Shown piece by piece: positions 1-7,011 of a DNA stretch of 7,011 nucleotides. Position 1 is the first letter of the stretch. Each line of letters opens with the position of its first letter. Source of the DNA: Anaerolineae bacterium (GTDB lineage Bacteria; Chloroflexota; Anaerolineae; B4-G1; DUEL01); the NCBI GenBank assembly GCA_016926575.1, contig JAFGOJ010000143.1:1-7011 (forward strand), in the 5' to 3' direction. Made by a program: the position numbers and the translations under genes. The notes below the pieces were generated by a model. That model searched no databases and had not been told where the DNA came from. It saw nothing but the letters and a program-made list of their open reading frames with translations.

Positions 1-69
1 CCCCGGACCCCTTCCGCAAATGGGCCTGGGTCAACGCCTCAGGCGGCCCCTCTTGCTCCCGCCGGGTGT
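1..69. other. Non-coding tail downstream of the pst operon
   Basis: No gene is supported here. Read on the minus strand, this follows the last pstB stop codon. It is GC-rich and contains a short palindrome at 35-45 (CGCCT, one base, AGGCG). There is no ribosome binding site followed by a phoU-like start. The window ends before it can be seen whether another pho gene follows. Confidence 0.6.
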
Positions 70-78
70 TTACCCGGC
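61..78 (-). terminator. GC-rich hairpin overlapping the second pstB stop codon
   Basis: On the minus strand this reads GCCGGGT, AAAC, ACCCGGC: a perfect 7-bp stem with a 4-base loop. The TAA stop of the last pstB gene lies at the stem-loop junction. No run of T follows (the next bases are GGGAGCAAGAGG), so it is not a classical intrinsic terminator. It could stabilise the 3' end of the mRNA or act as a weak terminator. The structure is seen directly; the function is inferred. Confidence 0.45.
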
Positions 79-824
79 CCGCCCGGTGATGTAGTCCTCG
101 GTCAGCGTCTCGCCGGGGCGGGTGAACACGGTCTCGGTTTCGCCGAACTCTACCAGCTTCCCCAGCCAAAAGAAGCCGGTCCAGTCGGAGACGCGGGCGG
201 CCTGCTGCATGTTGTGTGTAACGATCACGATGCAGTAATCCTGTTTGAGTCGCTGCATCAGTTCTTCCACTTCCAAGGTGGCGATGGGATCGAGTGCGGA
301 ACAGGGTTCGTCCATCAAGATGACTTCAGGATGGACGGCGATGGCGCGTGCGATGCACAATCGTTGTTGCTGGCCCAGCGACAGGCTGAGCGCGTCCTGT
401 TTCAGGCTGCCTTTGACTTCGTCCCACAGCGCCGCGCCGCGCAGGCTCTCTTCGACGATGCGTTCCAGATCGGCTTTGCCCGTGTGCAGGTCCAACACGC
501 GCGGGCCGAAGGCGACGTTGTCGAAGATCGATTGGGGGAAGGGGTTGGGGCGCTGGAAGACCATACCGACCCGCCGGCGCAAGTCGACGACGTTGACGCC
601 GGGCGCGTAGATGTCTTCCCCGTCCAGGAGCGCTTGCCCTGTCACGCGCGTGCCGTGGATGGTGTCGTTCATGCGATTCAGGCAGCGCAGGAAGGTCGAT
701 TTGCCGCACCCCGACGGGCCGATCAGCGCGGTGATTTGCTGGTCGGCGATGGTCATCGAGATGTCTTTGAGGGCGTGGAAGTCGCCGTAATAGACATTGA
801 GTTGGTTGACTTGGATTTTGCTCA

Positions 825-825
<1 letters not shown>
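70..825 (-). CDS. pstB: Phosphate ABC transporter ATP-binding protein PstB (second copy, LSLGQ signature)
   Basis: This is a cytoplasmic ATPase subunit of the high-affinity phosphate importer, 251 aa, close to the usual PstB length. The motifs in order are A-loop Tyr near 13, Walker A GPSGCGKST at 36-44, Q-loop MVFQRPNPFP with Gln91, signature at 148-152, Walker B VILMDE with Glu173, D-loop SALD, and H-loop His204 in VTHN. The phosphate-family stretch NMQQAARVSD and the C-terminal TEDYITGR also fit PstB. The oddity is the signature, which reads LSLGQ rather than LSGGQ: Leu150 replaces a glycine that normally contacts the ATP gamma-phosphate across the dimer. The codons AGC CTG TCG CTG GGC CAG confirm it. 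The ATG start shares one base with the stop of the preceding pstB (TAATG), so translation is coupled. The two pstB products are identical at roughly half their positions. The family call is very secure. Whether this is a homodimer or the partner of the other PstB is inference. Confidence 0.97.
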
Positions 826-1585
<760 letters not shown>

Positions 1586-1592
<7 letters not shown>

Positions 1593-2431
1593 TCTCTTCT
1601 CCGTCTGAAGTAGCTGCGGATGACCGAGGCGATCAGGTTCAGCGAAAGAACCAGCGCCAGGAGCACCAGCGCGGTGCCGTACTGGACGTCGGCGGGCATT
1701 CCCGGAACCTGGGTGCTGATGACGTAGAGGTGGTAGGGCAGCGCCATGGTCTGGTCGAGGGGGGATTGGGGCAGGCGTGGCAGAAAGAAAGCGGCTACGG
1801 TGAAGAGGATAGGCGCGGTCTCTCCGGCGGCGCGCAGCAGTCCCAAGATCACGCCGGTGATGATGCCGGGGAGCGCCTGGGGTAGCACGATGTTGCGGAC
1901 GCCCTGCCAGCGCGTCCCGCCGAGGCTGGCGCTGACCGTGCGGAACTCTGTCGGCACACTGCGCAGGGCCTCCTCGGCCGCGCTGATGATGATCGGCATC
2001 GTCATAATCGCCAGGGTCAGCGAACCGGCCAGGATGGAGGTGCCGAACTGGAGGAAGAGGACGAACAGGCCCAGGCCGAACAATCCGTAGACCACCGAGG
2101 GGATGCCGGCCAGGTTGATGATGGCCAGGCGGATGGCGCGGGTGAGCCAGGTGTCGCGGGCGTACTCGGAGAGGTAGATCGCGCCACCGATGCCGACCGG
2201 GATCGCCGCCACCGCCGTGCCGAGCGTCAGCAGCAGTGTGCCGACGAGGGCGGGCAGGATGCCGCCCTCCTTCATCCCGTTGCGCGGCATGGCGGTGAGA
2301 AACTCCCAATTGATCGCCTGCGCGCCACGGGCGACGATGGCACCGATCACCAGCAGGATGGGCAGCACCACCACCAGGGCGAGCAGGCCCAGGAGGACGA
2401 ATCCGACGCGCTGCATCAGCACCCGTTTCAT
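1586..2431 (-). CDS. pstA: Phosphate ABC transporter permease PstA
   Basis: This is an integral membrane permease that forms the phosphate channel with PstC, 281 aa. The first hydrophobic helix is at about 9-33. The remaining segments are clustered around 60-87, 105-130, 135-150, 188-215 and 250-270, six in all as expected for PstA. The EAA coupling loop that docks on the ATPases is visible as AEEALRSVPTEFRTVSASLGGT (from about 152). The LLRAAGETAP stretch at 198-206 is the PstA counterpart of the conserved RAxGE segment in PstC. The ATG at 2431 is chosen because it is preceded by a strong GGAGG at 6-base spacing and overlaps the pstC stop as ATGA. A much longer open frame upstream is only the shadow of pstC. 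It ends in a positively charged RRRREW tail, as is common on the cytoplasmic side. Confidence 0.97.
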
Positions 2432-3324
2432 CGCAGCCCTCCGCGCCGCCGCTTCTTGAAGATCGTTGTGGCGGCGGCCAGGTTGATGATGAAGGTGAGC
2501 AAGAAGAGGAGGATGCCGATGCCGAACAGGGCGTGGTAGTGGACGCTGCCCTGGGCGACCTCGCCCATCTCGGCGGCGATGGTGGCCGTCATCGTGCGGG
2601 CGGGGCGGAAGATCGAATCGAGGCTGAGGGGCATGCGGGCGGCGTTGCCGGTGACCATCATTACGGCCATCGTCTCGCCGATGGCGCGCCCCATCCCCAG
2701 CATCACGGCAGTGACGATGCCGGAACGTGCTCCGGGGACGACCACGCGCCAGATCGTTTGCCACTGGGTAGCGCCCATCGCCAGCCCGGCGTCGCGGTAG
2801 CTCTTGGGCACTGCGTCGAGGGCGTCTTCGGCCACGCTGATGATGGTGGGCAGGGCCATGTAGGCCAGGATCAGCGCGCCGGTGAAGGCGGTCAGGCCGG
2901 TGGGGAAGCCCAGTGTCTCGCGGACGAAGGGGGCCAGGAGCGTCATGCCGAAGAAGCCCAGCACCACCGAGGGGATGCCGGCGAGTACCTCGATCATCGG
3001 CTTGAGCACCTCGCGCGCCCAGTTCGGGGCCACCTCACGCACGAAGACGGCGGTCGTCACTCCCAGCGGCACGGCGATGACGATGGCCGTCACCGTCACC
3101 AGCACCGAGCCCAGAATCAGAGGCAGCGTGCCGAACAGGTCGAAGGTGGGGTACCAGCGCGTGCCGAACAGGTTGGTGGGAGATACCTGGAAGAAGACAG
3201 GAATGCCTTCGCGTAGCAAAAAGAGGAATATCAGCAGCACGAAGCCGATGCTGGAGAATCCCAACACGCGAATCAGGGTTTGAATGAGAAACTCGCTCCA
3301 GCGGAGGTGGTTTTTATTCTTCAT
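2428..3324 (-). CDS. pstC: Phosphate ABC transporter permease PstC
   Basis: This is the partner permease of PstA, 298 aa, normal for PstC. Six hydrophobic segments lie at about 17-37, 68-95, 111-133, 145-163, 200-225 and 265-286. The N-terminus is basic and cytoplasmic (MKNKNHLR), and the C-terminus is strongly basic (KKRRRGGLR). The EAA loop AEDALDAVPKSYRDAGLAMG begins near 165. GMGRAIGETMAV at 210-221 carries the conserved Arg213 and Glu216; the equivalent charged residues of the E. coli protein are known to be needed for phosphate transport. The ATG at 3324 is 3 bases beyond the pstS stop and is preceded by GGA at 7-base spacing, a modest ribosome site that suggests coupling to pstS translation. 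The stop overlaps the start of pstA by 4 bases. No anomalies are seen. Confidence 0.97.
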   Translation of the reverse strand: MKNKNHLRWSEFLIQTLIRVLGFSSIGFVLLIFLFLLREGIPVFFQVSPTNLFGTRWYPTFDLFGTLPLILGSVLVTVTAIVIAVPLGVTTAVFVREVAPNWAREVLKPMIEVLAGIPSVVLGFFGMTLLAPFVRETLGFPTGLTAFTGALILAYMALPTIISVAEDALDAVPKSYRDAGLAMGATQWQTIWRVVVPGARSGIVTAVMLGMGRAIGETMAVMMVTGNAARMPLSLDSIFRPARTMTATIAAEMGEVAQGSVHYHALFGIGILLFLLTFIINLAAATTIFKKRRRGGLR

Positions 3325-3327
3325 GAA

Positions 3328-4233
3328 CTATTCCGTTCTCAAGGGCACAAATCCCAACTCCGGCACCAGGCGTTGGCCCTCACCGAGAATCCAGTCCATA
3401 TACGCTCTGACCTCACCGCTGGGCTCGCCGGCGGTGTACATGTACAGCGGGCGTGAGATGGGGTACGAACCGTCGTTGACTGTGTCGATGGAGGGCAGCA
3501 CGAACGGCCCCGCCTCGTCGAGGGCAACGGCGACCATCTTCTGGTCGGCGGTGACGTAGCCCAGCCCGTCGTAGCCGATGGCGTTGGGGTTCTGGCGGAT
3601 TTCAGCACTGATGCCCTCGGAGGAGGGCATCAGTAAGGTGTCTGGAGAGAAGAGCAGGTCGCTGTCTTCTCCCATCCGAACCACGTTTTCCAGGAAGTAG
3701 ACGTAGGTGCCGGAGTTTGATTCGCGGGAGAGGAGGACGATGGGGCGGTCCTCCCCGCCGACCTGGCTCCAGTTGGTGATCTCCCCCGTGTAGATGGCGG
3801 AGAGTTGCGCCAACGTGAGTTGGTCGACCGGGTTGGAGGGGTGCACGACCACGGCGATGGCGTCGCGGGCGACGGTGAACTCCACCGGGGTGATGCCGTT
3901 GGCCTCGCAGGCATCGATTTCCTCCGGTTTCATCGCCCGCGAGGCGTTGGCGATGTCGACCGTGCCGTTGATCATCGCGGCGATGCCGGTGCCGGAGCCG
4001 CCGCCGGTGACGGAGATGCGCATCTGTGGGCGTTGCGCCATGTACGACTCGGCCCACGCCAGCGCCAGGTTGACCAGCGTATCGGAGCCTTTGTTTTCGA
4101 TGGCCTGATTCGCTTCCGGAGTGACGTCGGGTGCGGATTGAGACGGCCGGCAGGCGGCGAGCGCCCCGACTGACCCAACGATCAAAAAGGCTGTGCTGAC
4201 GAACCTGTAACAAGTGAAGAGAAGTTTGCGCAT
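3328..4233 (-). CDS. pstS: Phosphate-binding lipoprotein PstS
   Basis: This is the substrate-binding component that captures inorganic phosphate outside the cytoplasmic membrane and delivers it to PstCA, 301 aa. The signal peptide is a lipoprotein type: MRK, a hydrophobic stretch at about 11-27, then lipobox LAAC with Cys28 as the predicted lipid-modified first residue. A short Ser/Pro-rich linker follows. Phosphate-pocket motifs typical of the family are GSDTL at 49-53, TGGGSGTGI at 76-84, the ASR at 97-99, and RESNSGTY at 170-177. NPNAIGYDGLGYV (215-227) and the C-terminal WILGEGQ region are also characteristic. The only reasonable start is ATG at 4233, which places MRK directly before the hydrophobic stretch. 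The ribosome site is weak (GGGA, 6 bases away). It is the first gene of the pst operon and has its own promoter about 70 bases upstream. Confidence 0.97.
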   Translation of the reverse strand: MRKLLFTCYRFVSTAFLIVGSVGALAACRPSQSAPDVTPEANQAIENKGSDTLVNLALAWAESYMAQRPQMRISVTGGGSGTGIAAMINGTVDIANASRAMKPEEIDACEANGITPVEFTVARDAIAVVVHPSNPVDQLTLAQLSAIYTGEITNWSQVGGEDRPIVLLSRESNSGTYVYFLENVVRMGEDSDLLFSPDTLLMPSSEGISAEIRQNPNAIGYDGLGYVTADQKMVAVALDEAGPFVLPSIDTVNDGSYPISRPLYMYTAGEPSGEVRAYMDWILGEGQRLVPELGFVPLRTE

Positions 4234-4274
4234 ACCAGTTCCCGTCTGTAGTAGGGCGACTTCTACGCCGTCTT

Positions 4275-4290
4275 ACCCGCGGCAGCGGGC
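4275..4290 (-). other. Small hairpin in the pstS leader
   Basis: On the minus strand CCCGC, TGCC, GCGGG forms a 5-bp GC stem with a 4-base loop (paired bases 4276-4280 and 4285-4289). It lies between the predicted transcription start and the pstS ATG, within a leader of about 60 bases. It may affect stability or translation of the pst mRNA. It does not match any riboswitch I recognise. Confidence 0.3.
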
Positions 4291-4302
4291 ATCCCAGGGC
4301 TG

Positions 4303-4330
4303 ATTCTATCAGACATATTGCAGGCGTCAA
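4303..4330 (-). promoter_or_regulatory. Sigma70-type promoter of the pstSCABB operon
   Basis: Read on the minus strand, -35 TTGACG (4330-4325) and -10 TAGAAT (4308-4303) are separated by 16 bases. Each hexamer has one mismatch to the TTGACA/TATAAT consensus. Transcription would start near 4296, giving a leader of about 60 bases before pstS. The -10 lies inside a small inverted repeat, TGAT-N3-ATCA (4301-4311). No PhoB-type direct repeat is visible immediately upstream, where the DNA is GC-rich and palindromic. Confidence 0.75.
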
Positions 4331-4355
4331 GTAGGGGCGGGGCGCGGTTCCCCGC
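4331..4355. repeat. GTAGGGGCGGGG palindromic element and hairpin between phoR and the pst promoter
   Basis: On the plus strand it begins GTAGGGGCGGGG and contains GCGGGG (4337-4342), a 7-base loop and CCCCGC (4350-4355), a 6-bp GC stem. It starts 5 bases after the phoR stop on the minus strand and directly abuts the pst -35 hexamer. There is no T-run after the stem, so it is a poor intrinsic terminator and some read-through from phoBR into pst is possible. Its start resembles the element at 6953-6974, which suggests a dispersed repeat family. Confidence 0.5.
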
Positions 4356-4360
4356 ACGCG

Positions 4361-6151
4361 TCACGCTGCCGGCAGGGCGACGTAGAACGTTGAACCGCGA
4401 CCCTCGACGCTCACGGCCCAGATGTGGCCGTGGTGAGCCTGGACGATGTGCTTGGCAATCGCCAGCCCCAGTCCCGTTCCGCCGCCGCTGCGGGCGCGGT
4501 CGGCCTTGTAGAAGCGCTCGAAGATGCGCGGCAAGTCGTCGGCGGGGATGCCGACGCCGGTGTCTTCCACGGCAAGCAGCAGCCATTCGCCCGGCGGGAG
4601 CACAGCGTGGCGCGCGTCGGGGGCGCGCACGATCGATCCGCGTACCCACACGCGACCGCCCGGCGGGGTGAACTTGATCGCGTTGTGAACCAGGTTGGTG
4701 ACGACTTGTTGGATGCGTTCCGCGTCGGCGGCGGCGGGTGGCAGATCGGGGTCGACCGCGACGGTCAACTCCAGCCCAGCGCGCTCGGATTGAGGGCGCA
4801 GGCGCTCGACGGCGGGGACGAGCACATCGCCCATGTCGGTTGGGGCGGTCTCGAAGGGCACCTGGCCCGACTCGATGCGTGACAGCTCCAGCAGCTCGCG
4901 CACCATCTGCGTCATCGCGTCGACCTCGGTTTCCATGCGGTTCAGGAACCGCGCACCGGCCTCTGGGTCGTCCATCGCGCCGTCTCGCAGCGTGTCGACC
5001 AGGGCTTTCAACGAGGCCAGGGGCGTGCGCAGCTCGTGGGAGATGTTGCTGATGAAATCGCGCCGCACCGTCTCCACGCGGCGGATGCGCGTCAGGTCCT
5101 GCAGGATGACCAAACAGGTCGGCGATTCGGCGTCCCACAGCGGCGTGACGATGATTTGGAGGAAGGGGCCTTGCCGCCCCAGGTCGGTGGTTTGGACGCG
5201 TTCCCCGCGTTCTTCCCGGCACGTGTGCCAGACGTCGATGATGCGGTGGTCGCGGGCGACCTGGGCGAAGGACATGCCCAGGGCGGCGTCGGCGTTAGTT
5301 TTCAACAAGCGAGCGGCGGCGGGGTTGATCAGGCGCACGCGCCCGTCCTCGTCGGTGATCAGTGTGCCGTCGGCCATGTTTTCCAACACTGCGGCCAGGC
5401 GGCTGCGCTCTTCGGTCAGCGTGACGATCGTCCCGCGCAGCCGGTCGGCCATCTGGTTGAAGGCGCGGGCAAGCGTGCCGAATTCGTCCTGGGTGGTGGG
5501 AAGGAGGCGCGCGCTCAGGTCGCCTTCGGCCAGGCGTTCGGCGACGCGGGTCAGCTCGCGGATGGGACGGGCGGCGCTTTCGGCGACGAGCACGGCCAGG
5601 AGCAAGGCCAGCAGCGTGATCGCCAACGTCGCGGCGGTCATCGTGCGGCGGAAACGGGCCACATCGGCCTCGATCTGGCGCAGGGGCAGGGCTACGCGGG
5701 CGACGGCGATGGTTTCTCCATTTTGGAGCACCGGCGCCGCGACGTACATCATCTCTTCGCCCATCGTCTGGCTGAAACGGGTGCTGCTGCCGCGCCCGCT
5801 GCTCAGTGCCTGTTGCACCTCGGGCCGGTAGAGGTGGTTGTCCATATCGAAGCGCTCGGCGTGGGAGTCGCCCAAGACGACGCCGTCGATGCCGATGATC
5901 GTCACGCGGGCCGACAGCAAGTTCGCGTAGGTGTGCGCCAGGGTGTCGATGATGGCGGGCGGCGTACCCTGAGCCAGGTGGGGGCGCAGGACTTCCCCGA
6001 CGAGCTGCGCCTCGGAGGTGAGTTGCGTCTCCAGCCGCTCCATGTGTGAATCACGTACCAGGTCGGAGAGATAGATGAGCAGGCCGGTCATGGTCAGGAG
6101 GATCAGGGCCATATAGGGTAGAGCGATGCGCCAGCGGGTACCGGAGAACAT
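4361..6151 (-). CDS. phoR: Phosphate-regulon sensor histidine kinase PhoR
   Basis: This is a membrane sensor kinase that phosphorylates PhoB, 596 aa. Domains in order: TM1 about 9-29, extracytoplasmic sensor about 31-170, TM2 about 171-190, HAMP about 187-240 (with DEFGTLARAFNQMADRL), PAS about 250-352 (LENMADGTLITDEDG...INPAAARLL), HisKA with phospho-acceptor His372 in SNISHELRTP, then the ATPase domain. The ATPase has N-box NLVHNAIKF at 486-494, G1 box EDTGVGIP at 529-536, F-box FERFYKAD at 544-551 and G2 GGGTGLGLAIAK. All catalytic boxes are intact. The ATG at 6151 lies 5 bases after the phoB stop, with AAGGA at 8-base spacing inside the last phoB codons. The frame stays open far upstream, but only as a shadow of phoB. 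The sensor domain of about 140 residues is larger than in E. coli PhoR and closer to the B. subtilis layout. The symbol rests on the phoB and pst neighbours; family and function are secure. Confidence 0.94.
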   Translation of the reverse strand: MFSGTRWRIALPYMALILLTMTGLLIYLSDLVRDSHMERLETQLTSEAQLVGEVLRPHLAQGTPPAIIDTLAHTYANLLSARVTIIGIDGVVLGDSHAERFDMDNHLYRPEVQQALSSGRGSSTRFSQTMGEEMMYVAAPVLQNGETIAVARVALPLRQIEADVARFRRTMTAATLAITLLALLLAVLVAESAARPIRELTRVAERLAEGDLSARLLPTTQDEFGTLARAFNQMADRLRGTIVTLTEERSRLAAVLENMADGTLITDEDGRVRLINPAAARLLKTNADAALGMSFAQVARDHRIIDVWHTCREERGERVQTTDLGRQGPFLQIIVTPLWDAESPTCLVILQDLTRIRRVETVRRDFISNISHELRTPLASLKALVDTLRDGAMDDPEAGARFLNRMETEVDAMTQMVRELLELSRIESGQVPFETAPTDMGDVLVPAVERLRPQSERAGLELTVAVDPDLPPAAADAERIQQVVTNLVHNAIKFTPPGGRVWVRGSIVRAPDARHAVLPPGEWLLLAVEDTGVGIPADDLPRIFERFYKADRARSGGGTGLGLAIAKHIVQAHHGHIWAVSVEGRGSTFYVALPAA

Positions 6152-6156
6152 AGGGC

Positions 6157-6867
6157 TTATCCTTCGAAGCGATATCCGACGCCGCGCACGGTGACGATGC
6201 GGCCGGGCATGGCAGGGTCGGATTCGATCTTTTCCCTTAGCCAGCGGACGTGGACGTCGACCGTGCGGCTGCCGCCGGTGTAGTCCCAGCCCCAGACGCG
6301 TTCGAGGATCGTGTCGCGGGAGAGCACGTTCCCGCGATGGTGGGCCAGGAAGAGCAGCAGGTCGTATTCTTTGGGTTTCAGGTGCAGCAGTTCGCCGTGT
6401 CGGGACACCTCGCGGCGGGTTTGGTCGATGCTCAGGTCGCCGAAGGACAGAGCTTGTTGGGGGGCGGGCTCGTCTTGTTTGGCCGTTTGCTCTTCTTCGA
6501 CGAAGCGCGCGCGTCGTAGCAGGGCTTTGACACGCGCCAGGAGCTCGCGCATACTGAAGGGTTTGGTCACGTAATCGTCGGCGCCTACTTCCAGGCCCAC
6601 GACTTTGTCGACCTCGTCGTCGCGGGCGGTCAGCATGAGGATGGGGACCGTCATCTCCTGGCGCAGGATGCGGCAGACCTCGAAGCCGTCCAGTTTGGGG
6701 AGCATGACGTCCAACAGGATCAGGTCGGGCAGCTCCTGCCGGGCGACGTCCAGGGCGGTAGACCCATTGTCGGCGGTGCAGACGGTGTATCCCTGGCGGC
6801 CGAGATTGTATTCCAGGGTTTCCAAGAGAACGGGTTCGTCTTCCACGACGAGAATTTTTCTGCTCAC
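6157..6867 (-). CDS. phoB: Phosphate-regulon response regulator PhoB (OmpR/PhoB family)
   Basis: This is a transcription factor activated by phosphorylation, 236 aa. The receiver domain (about 1-119) has the acidic pair Glu9/Asp10, phospho-acceptor Asp53 in LILLDVMLP, Thr80, and Lys102 in DDYVTKPFS. An acidic, Gln-rich linker (about 120-139) leads to a winged-helix DNA-binding domain at about 140-236. Its LKPKEYDLLLFLA and SRTVDVHVRWLREKI recognition-helix segments and the closing VRGVGYRFEG are typical. The start is GTG at 6867, supported by an excellent AAGGAG 5 bases upstream and by the MSRKILVVEDE family beginning. It is the first gene of a phoBR pair with a recognisable promoter about 35 bases upstream. 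It could equally be called phoP (Firmicutes naming). The phosphate role is inferred from the adjacent phoR and pst genes. Confidence 0.94.
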   Translation of the reverse strand: MSRKILVVEDEPVLLETLEYNLGRQGYTVCTADNGSTALDVARQELPDLILLDVMLPKLDGFEVCRILRQEMTVPILMLTARDDEVDKVVGLEVGADDYVTKPFSMRELLARVKALLRRARFVEEEQTAKQDEPAPQQALSFGDLSIDQTRREVSRHGELLHLKPKEYDLLLFLAHHRGNVLSRDTILERVWGWDYTGGSRTVDVHVRWLREKIESDPAMPGRIVTVRGVGYRFEG

Positions 6868-6900
6868 GGCAACTCCTTACGGGCATTCCCTGACGCTCTT

Positions 6901-6909
6901 ATTATACCA
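6901..6909 (-). promoter_or_regulatory. Extended -10 promoter of phoBR
   Basis: The minus strand reads TGGTATAAT: a perfect TATAAT with an upstream TG at the extended -10 position. No good -35 hexamer is found at 16-18 bases spacing, which suits an extended -10 or activator-dependent promoter. Transcription would start near 6894, leaving a leader of about 27 bases that carries the AAGGAG site of phoB. Confidence 0.7.
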
Positions 6910-6913
6910 GAGC

Positions 6914-6936
6914 TTTCGATTAGCACTACTTCGAAA
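6914..6936. promoter_or_regulatory. Inverted repeat TTTCGA-N11-TCGAAA over the phoB -35 region
   Basis: The 6-base arms (6914-6919 and 6931-6936) are perfect inverted copies separated by 11 bases, 17 bases centre to centre. The repeat covers the place where the -35 of the phoBR promoter would be. This placement suggests an operator, either for a repressor or for an activator compensating for the poor -35. The period does not match the 11-bp direct repeats of classical PhoB sites. The symmetry is seen; the role is inferred. Confidence 0.4.
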
Positions 6937-6952
6937 ATAGACCGTCTCGATG

Positions 6953-6974
6953 TAGGGCGGGTTTCAAACCCGCC
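6953..6974. repeat. GTAGGGCGGG palindromic element upstream of phoB
   Basis: The core at 6956-6974 (GGCGGGTTT, C, AAACCCGCC) is a perfect 9-bp inverted repeat around one base, preceded by GTA. It begins like the element at 4331-4355 (GTAGGGGCGGGG), in the same orientation and also upstream of a promoter. It could be a dispersed repeat, or a terminator-like structure for a gene to the right of the window, but no T-run follows the GC stem. Confidence 0.5.
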
Positions 6975-7011
6975 GACCCTCGGTTACCATGACTTTGCAG
7001 GGGCTCCGCCC
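6975..7011. other. Non-coding right edge with a truncated GGGC/GCCC palindrome
   Basis: No gene is supported. The last 12 bases read GGGGCTCCGCCC, in which GGGC and GCCC pair around TCC (7001-7011). The structure is probably cut by the window end. It looks like another GC-rich intergenic hairpin. Confidence 0.3.

Noticed and set aside
1593..2309. In-frame upstream extension of the first pstB
   Set aside because: It is the shadow of pstA in another frame. The GTG at 1592 has GGAG at ideal spacing and matches the PstB N-terminus.
2432..2764. In-frame upstream extension of pstA
   Set aside because: It is a His/Arg-rich shadow of pstC. A strong GGAGG precedes the ATG at 2431.
4263..4316. Possible 17-residue leader peptide before pstS
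   Set aside because: Its ATG lies upstream of the -10 hexamer, so it would not be on the transcript from the recognised promoter, and it has no ribosome site.
3602..5222. Long minus-strand frames (251 and 319 codons) over pstS and the end of phoR
   Set aside because: Their composition is Arg/Pro/His-rich, and they run across the promoter and through well-supported genes in a different frame.
4833..6049. Long plus-strand open frames (332 and 337 codons) antisense to phoR
   Set aside because: They are typical GC-rich shadows with no recognisable domains, lying fully opposite a kinase with all motifs intact.
6152..6886. In-frame upstream extension of phoR (about 245 extra codons)
   Set aside because: It lies in another frame across phoB, is Arg/Pro-rich and low-complexity, and the ATG at 6151 has a proper ribosome site and a sensible first membrane helix.
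6988..7011. Plus-strand ATG at the right edge as the start of a divergent gene
   Set aside because: Only eight codons are visible, there is no ribosome site, and the bases form a GC palindrome typical of intergenic DNA.
6868..7011. PhoB box (CTGTCAT-like direct repeats, 11-base period) upstream of phoB
   Set aside because: Only a single GTCAT-like match is present (minus strand, near 6987-6994), with no second repeat at the right spacing.

Overview
The window is a complete phosphate-response locus from a high-GC bacterium. It holds seven genes, all on the minus strand. In order of transcription (right to left) they are phoB, phoR, pstS, pstC, pstA and two consecutive pstB genes. The host cannot be named from the sequence alone. 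PstS is a lipoprotein, PhoR is long and carries a PAS domain, there are two pstB genes, and small GTAGGG...GCGGG palindromes sit between genes. Together these recall Chloroflexota (Anaerolineae-like) genomes; this is an inference from general familiarity, not a database match.

Right part (about 4361-7011): an intergenic stretch with a dispersed-type palindrome and an extended -10 promoter leads into phoB (response regulator, GTG start), followed 5 bp later by phoR (membrane sensor kinase with a large extracytoplasmic domain, HAMP, PAS and kinase core). Middle (4234-4360): a 127-bp gap with a GC-rich hairpin just after phoR and a clear sigma70-type promoter (TTGACG, 16 bp, TAGAAT) for the pst genes. 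Left part (70-4233): pstS (phosphate-binding lipoprotein), pstC and pstA (permeases), and two ATPase genes. The five are packed with 3-bp, -4, -7 and -1 spacings, so they are almost certainly one translationally coupled operon. The last 69 bases hold no gene; a hairpin overlaps the final stop codon.

Working model: PhoR senses phosphate shortage, probably through the Pst complex, and phosphorylates PhoB. PhoB then raises expression of pst and other genes. PstS captures phosphate outside the membrane and hands it to the PstC/PstA channel, which is powered by the PstB ATPases. No phoU, the usual negative link between Pst and PhoR, is present after the last pstB within the window.

The most interesting point is the PstB pair. 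The first ATPase has lost the Q-loop glutamine (Ala instead) and has other changes in its nucleotide-site motifs. The second has LSLGQ in place of LSGGQ. In a head-to-tail heterodimer these defects would fall in the same composite ATP site and leave the other site fully canonical. This is the pattern of asymmetric heterodimeric ABC ATPases.
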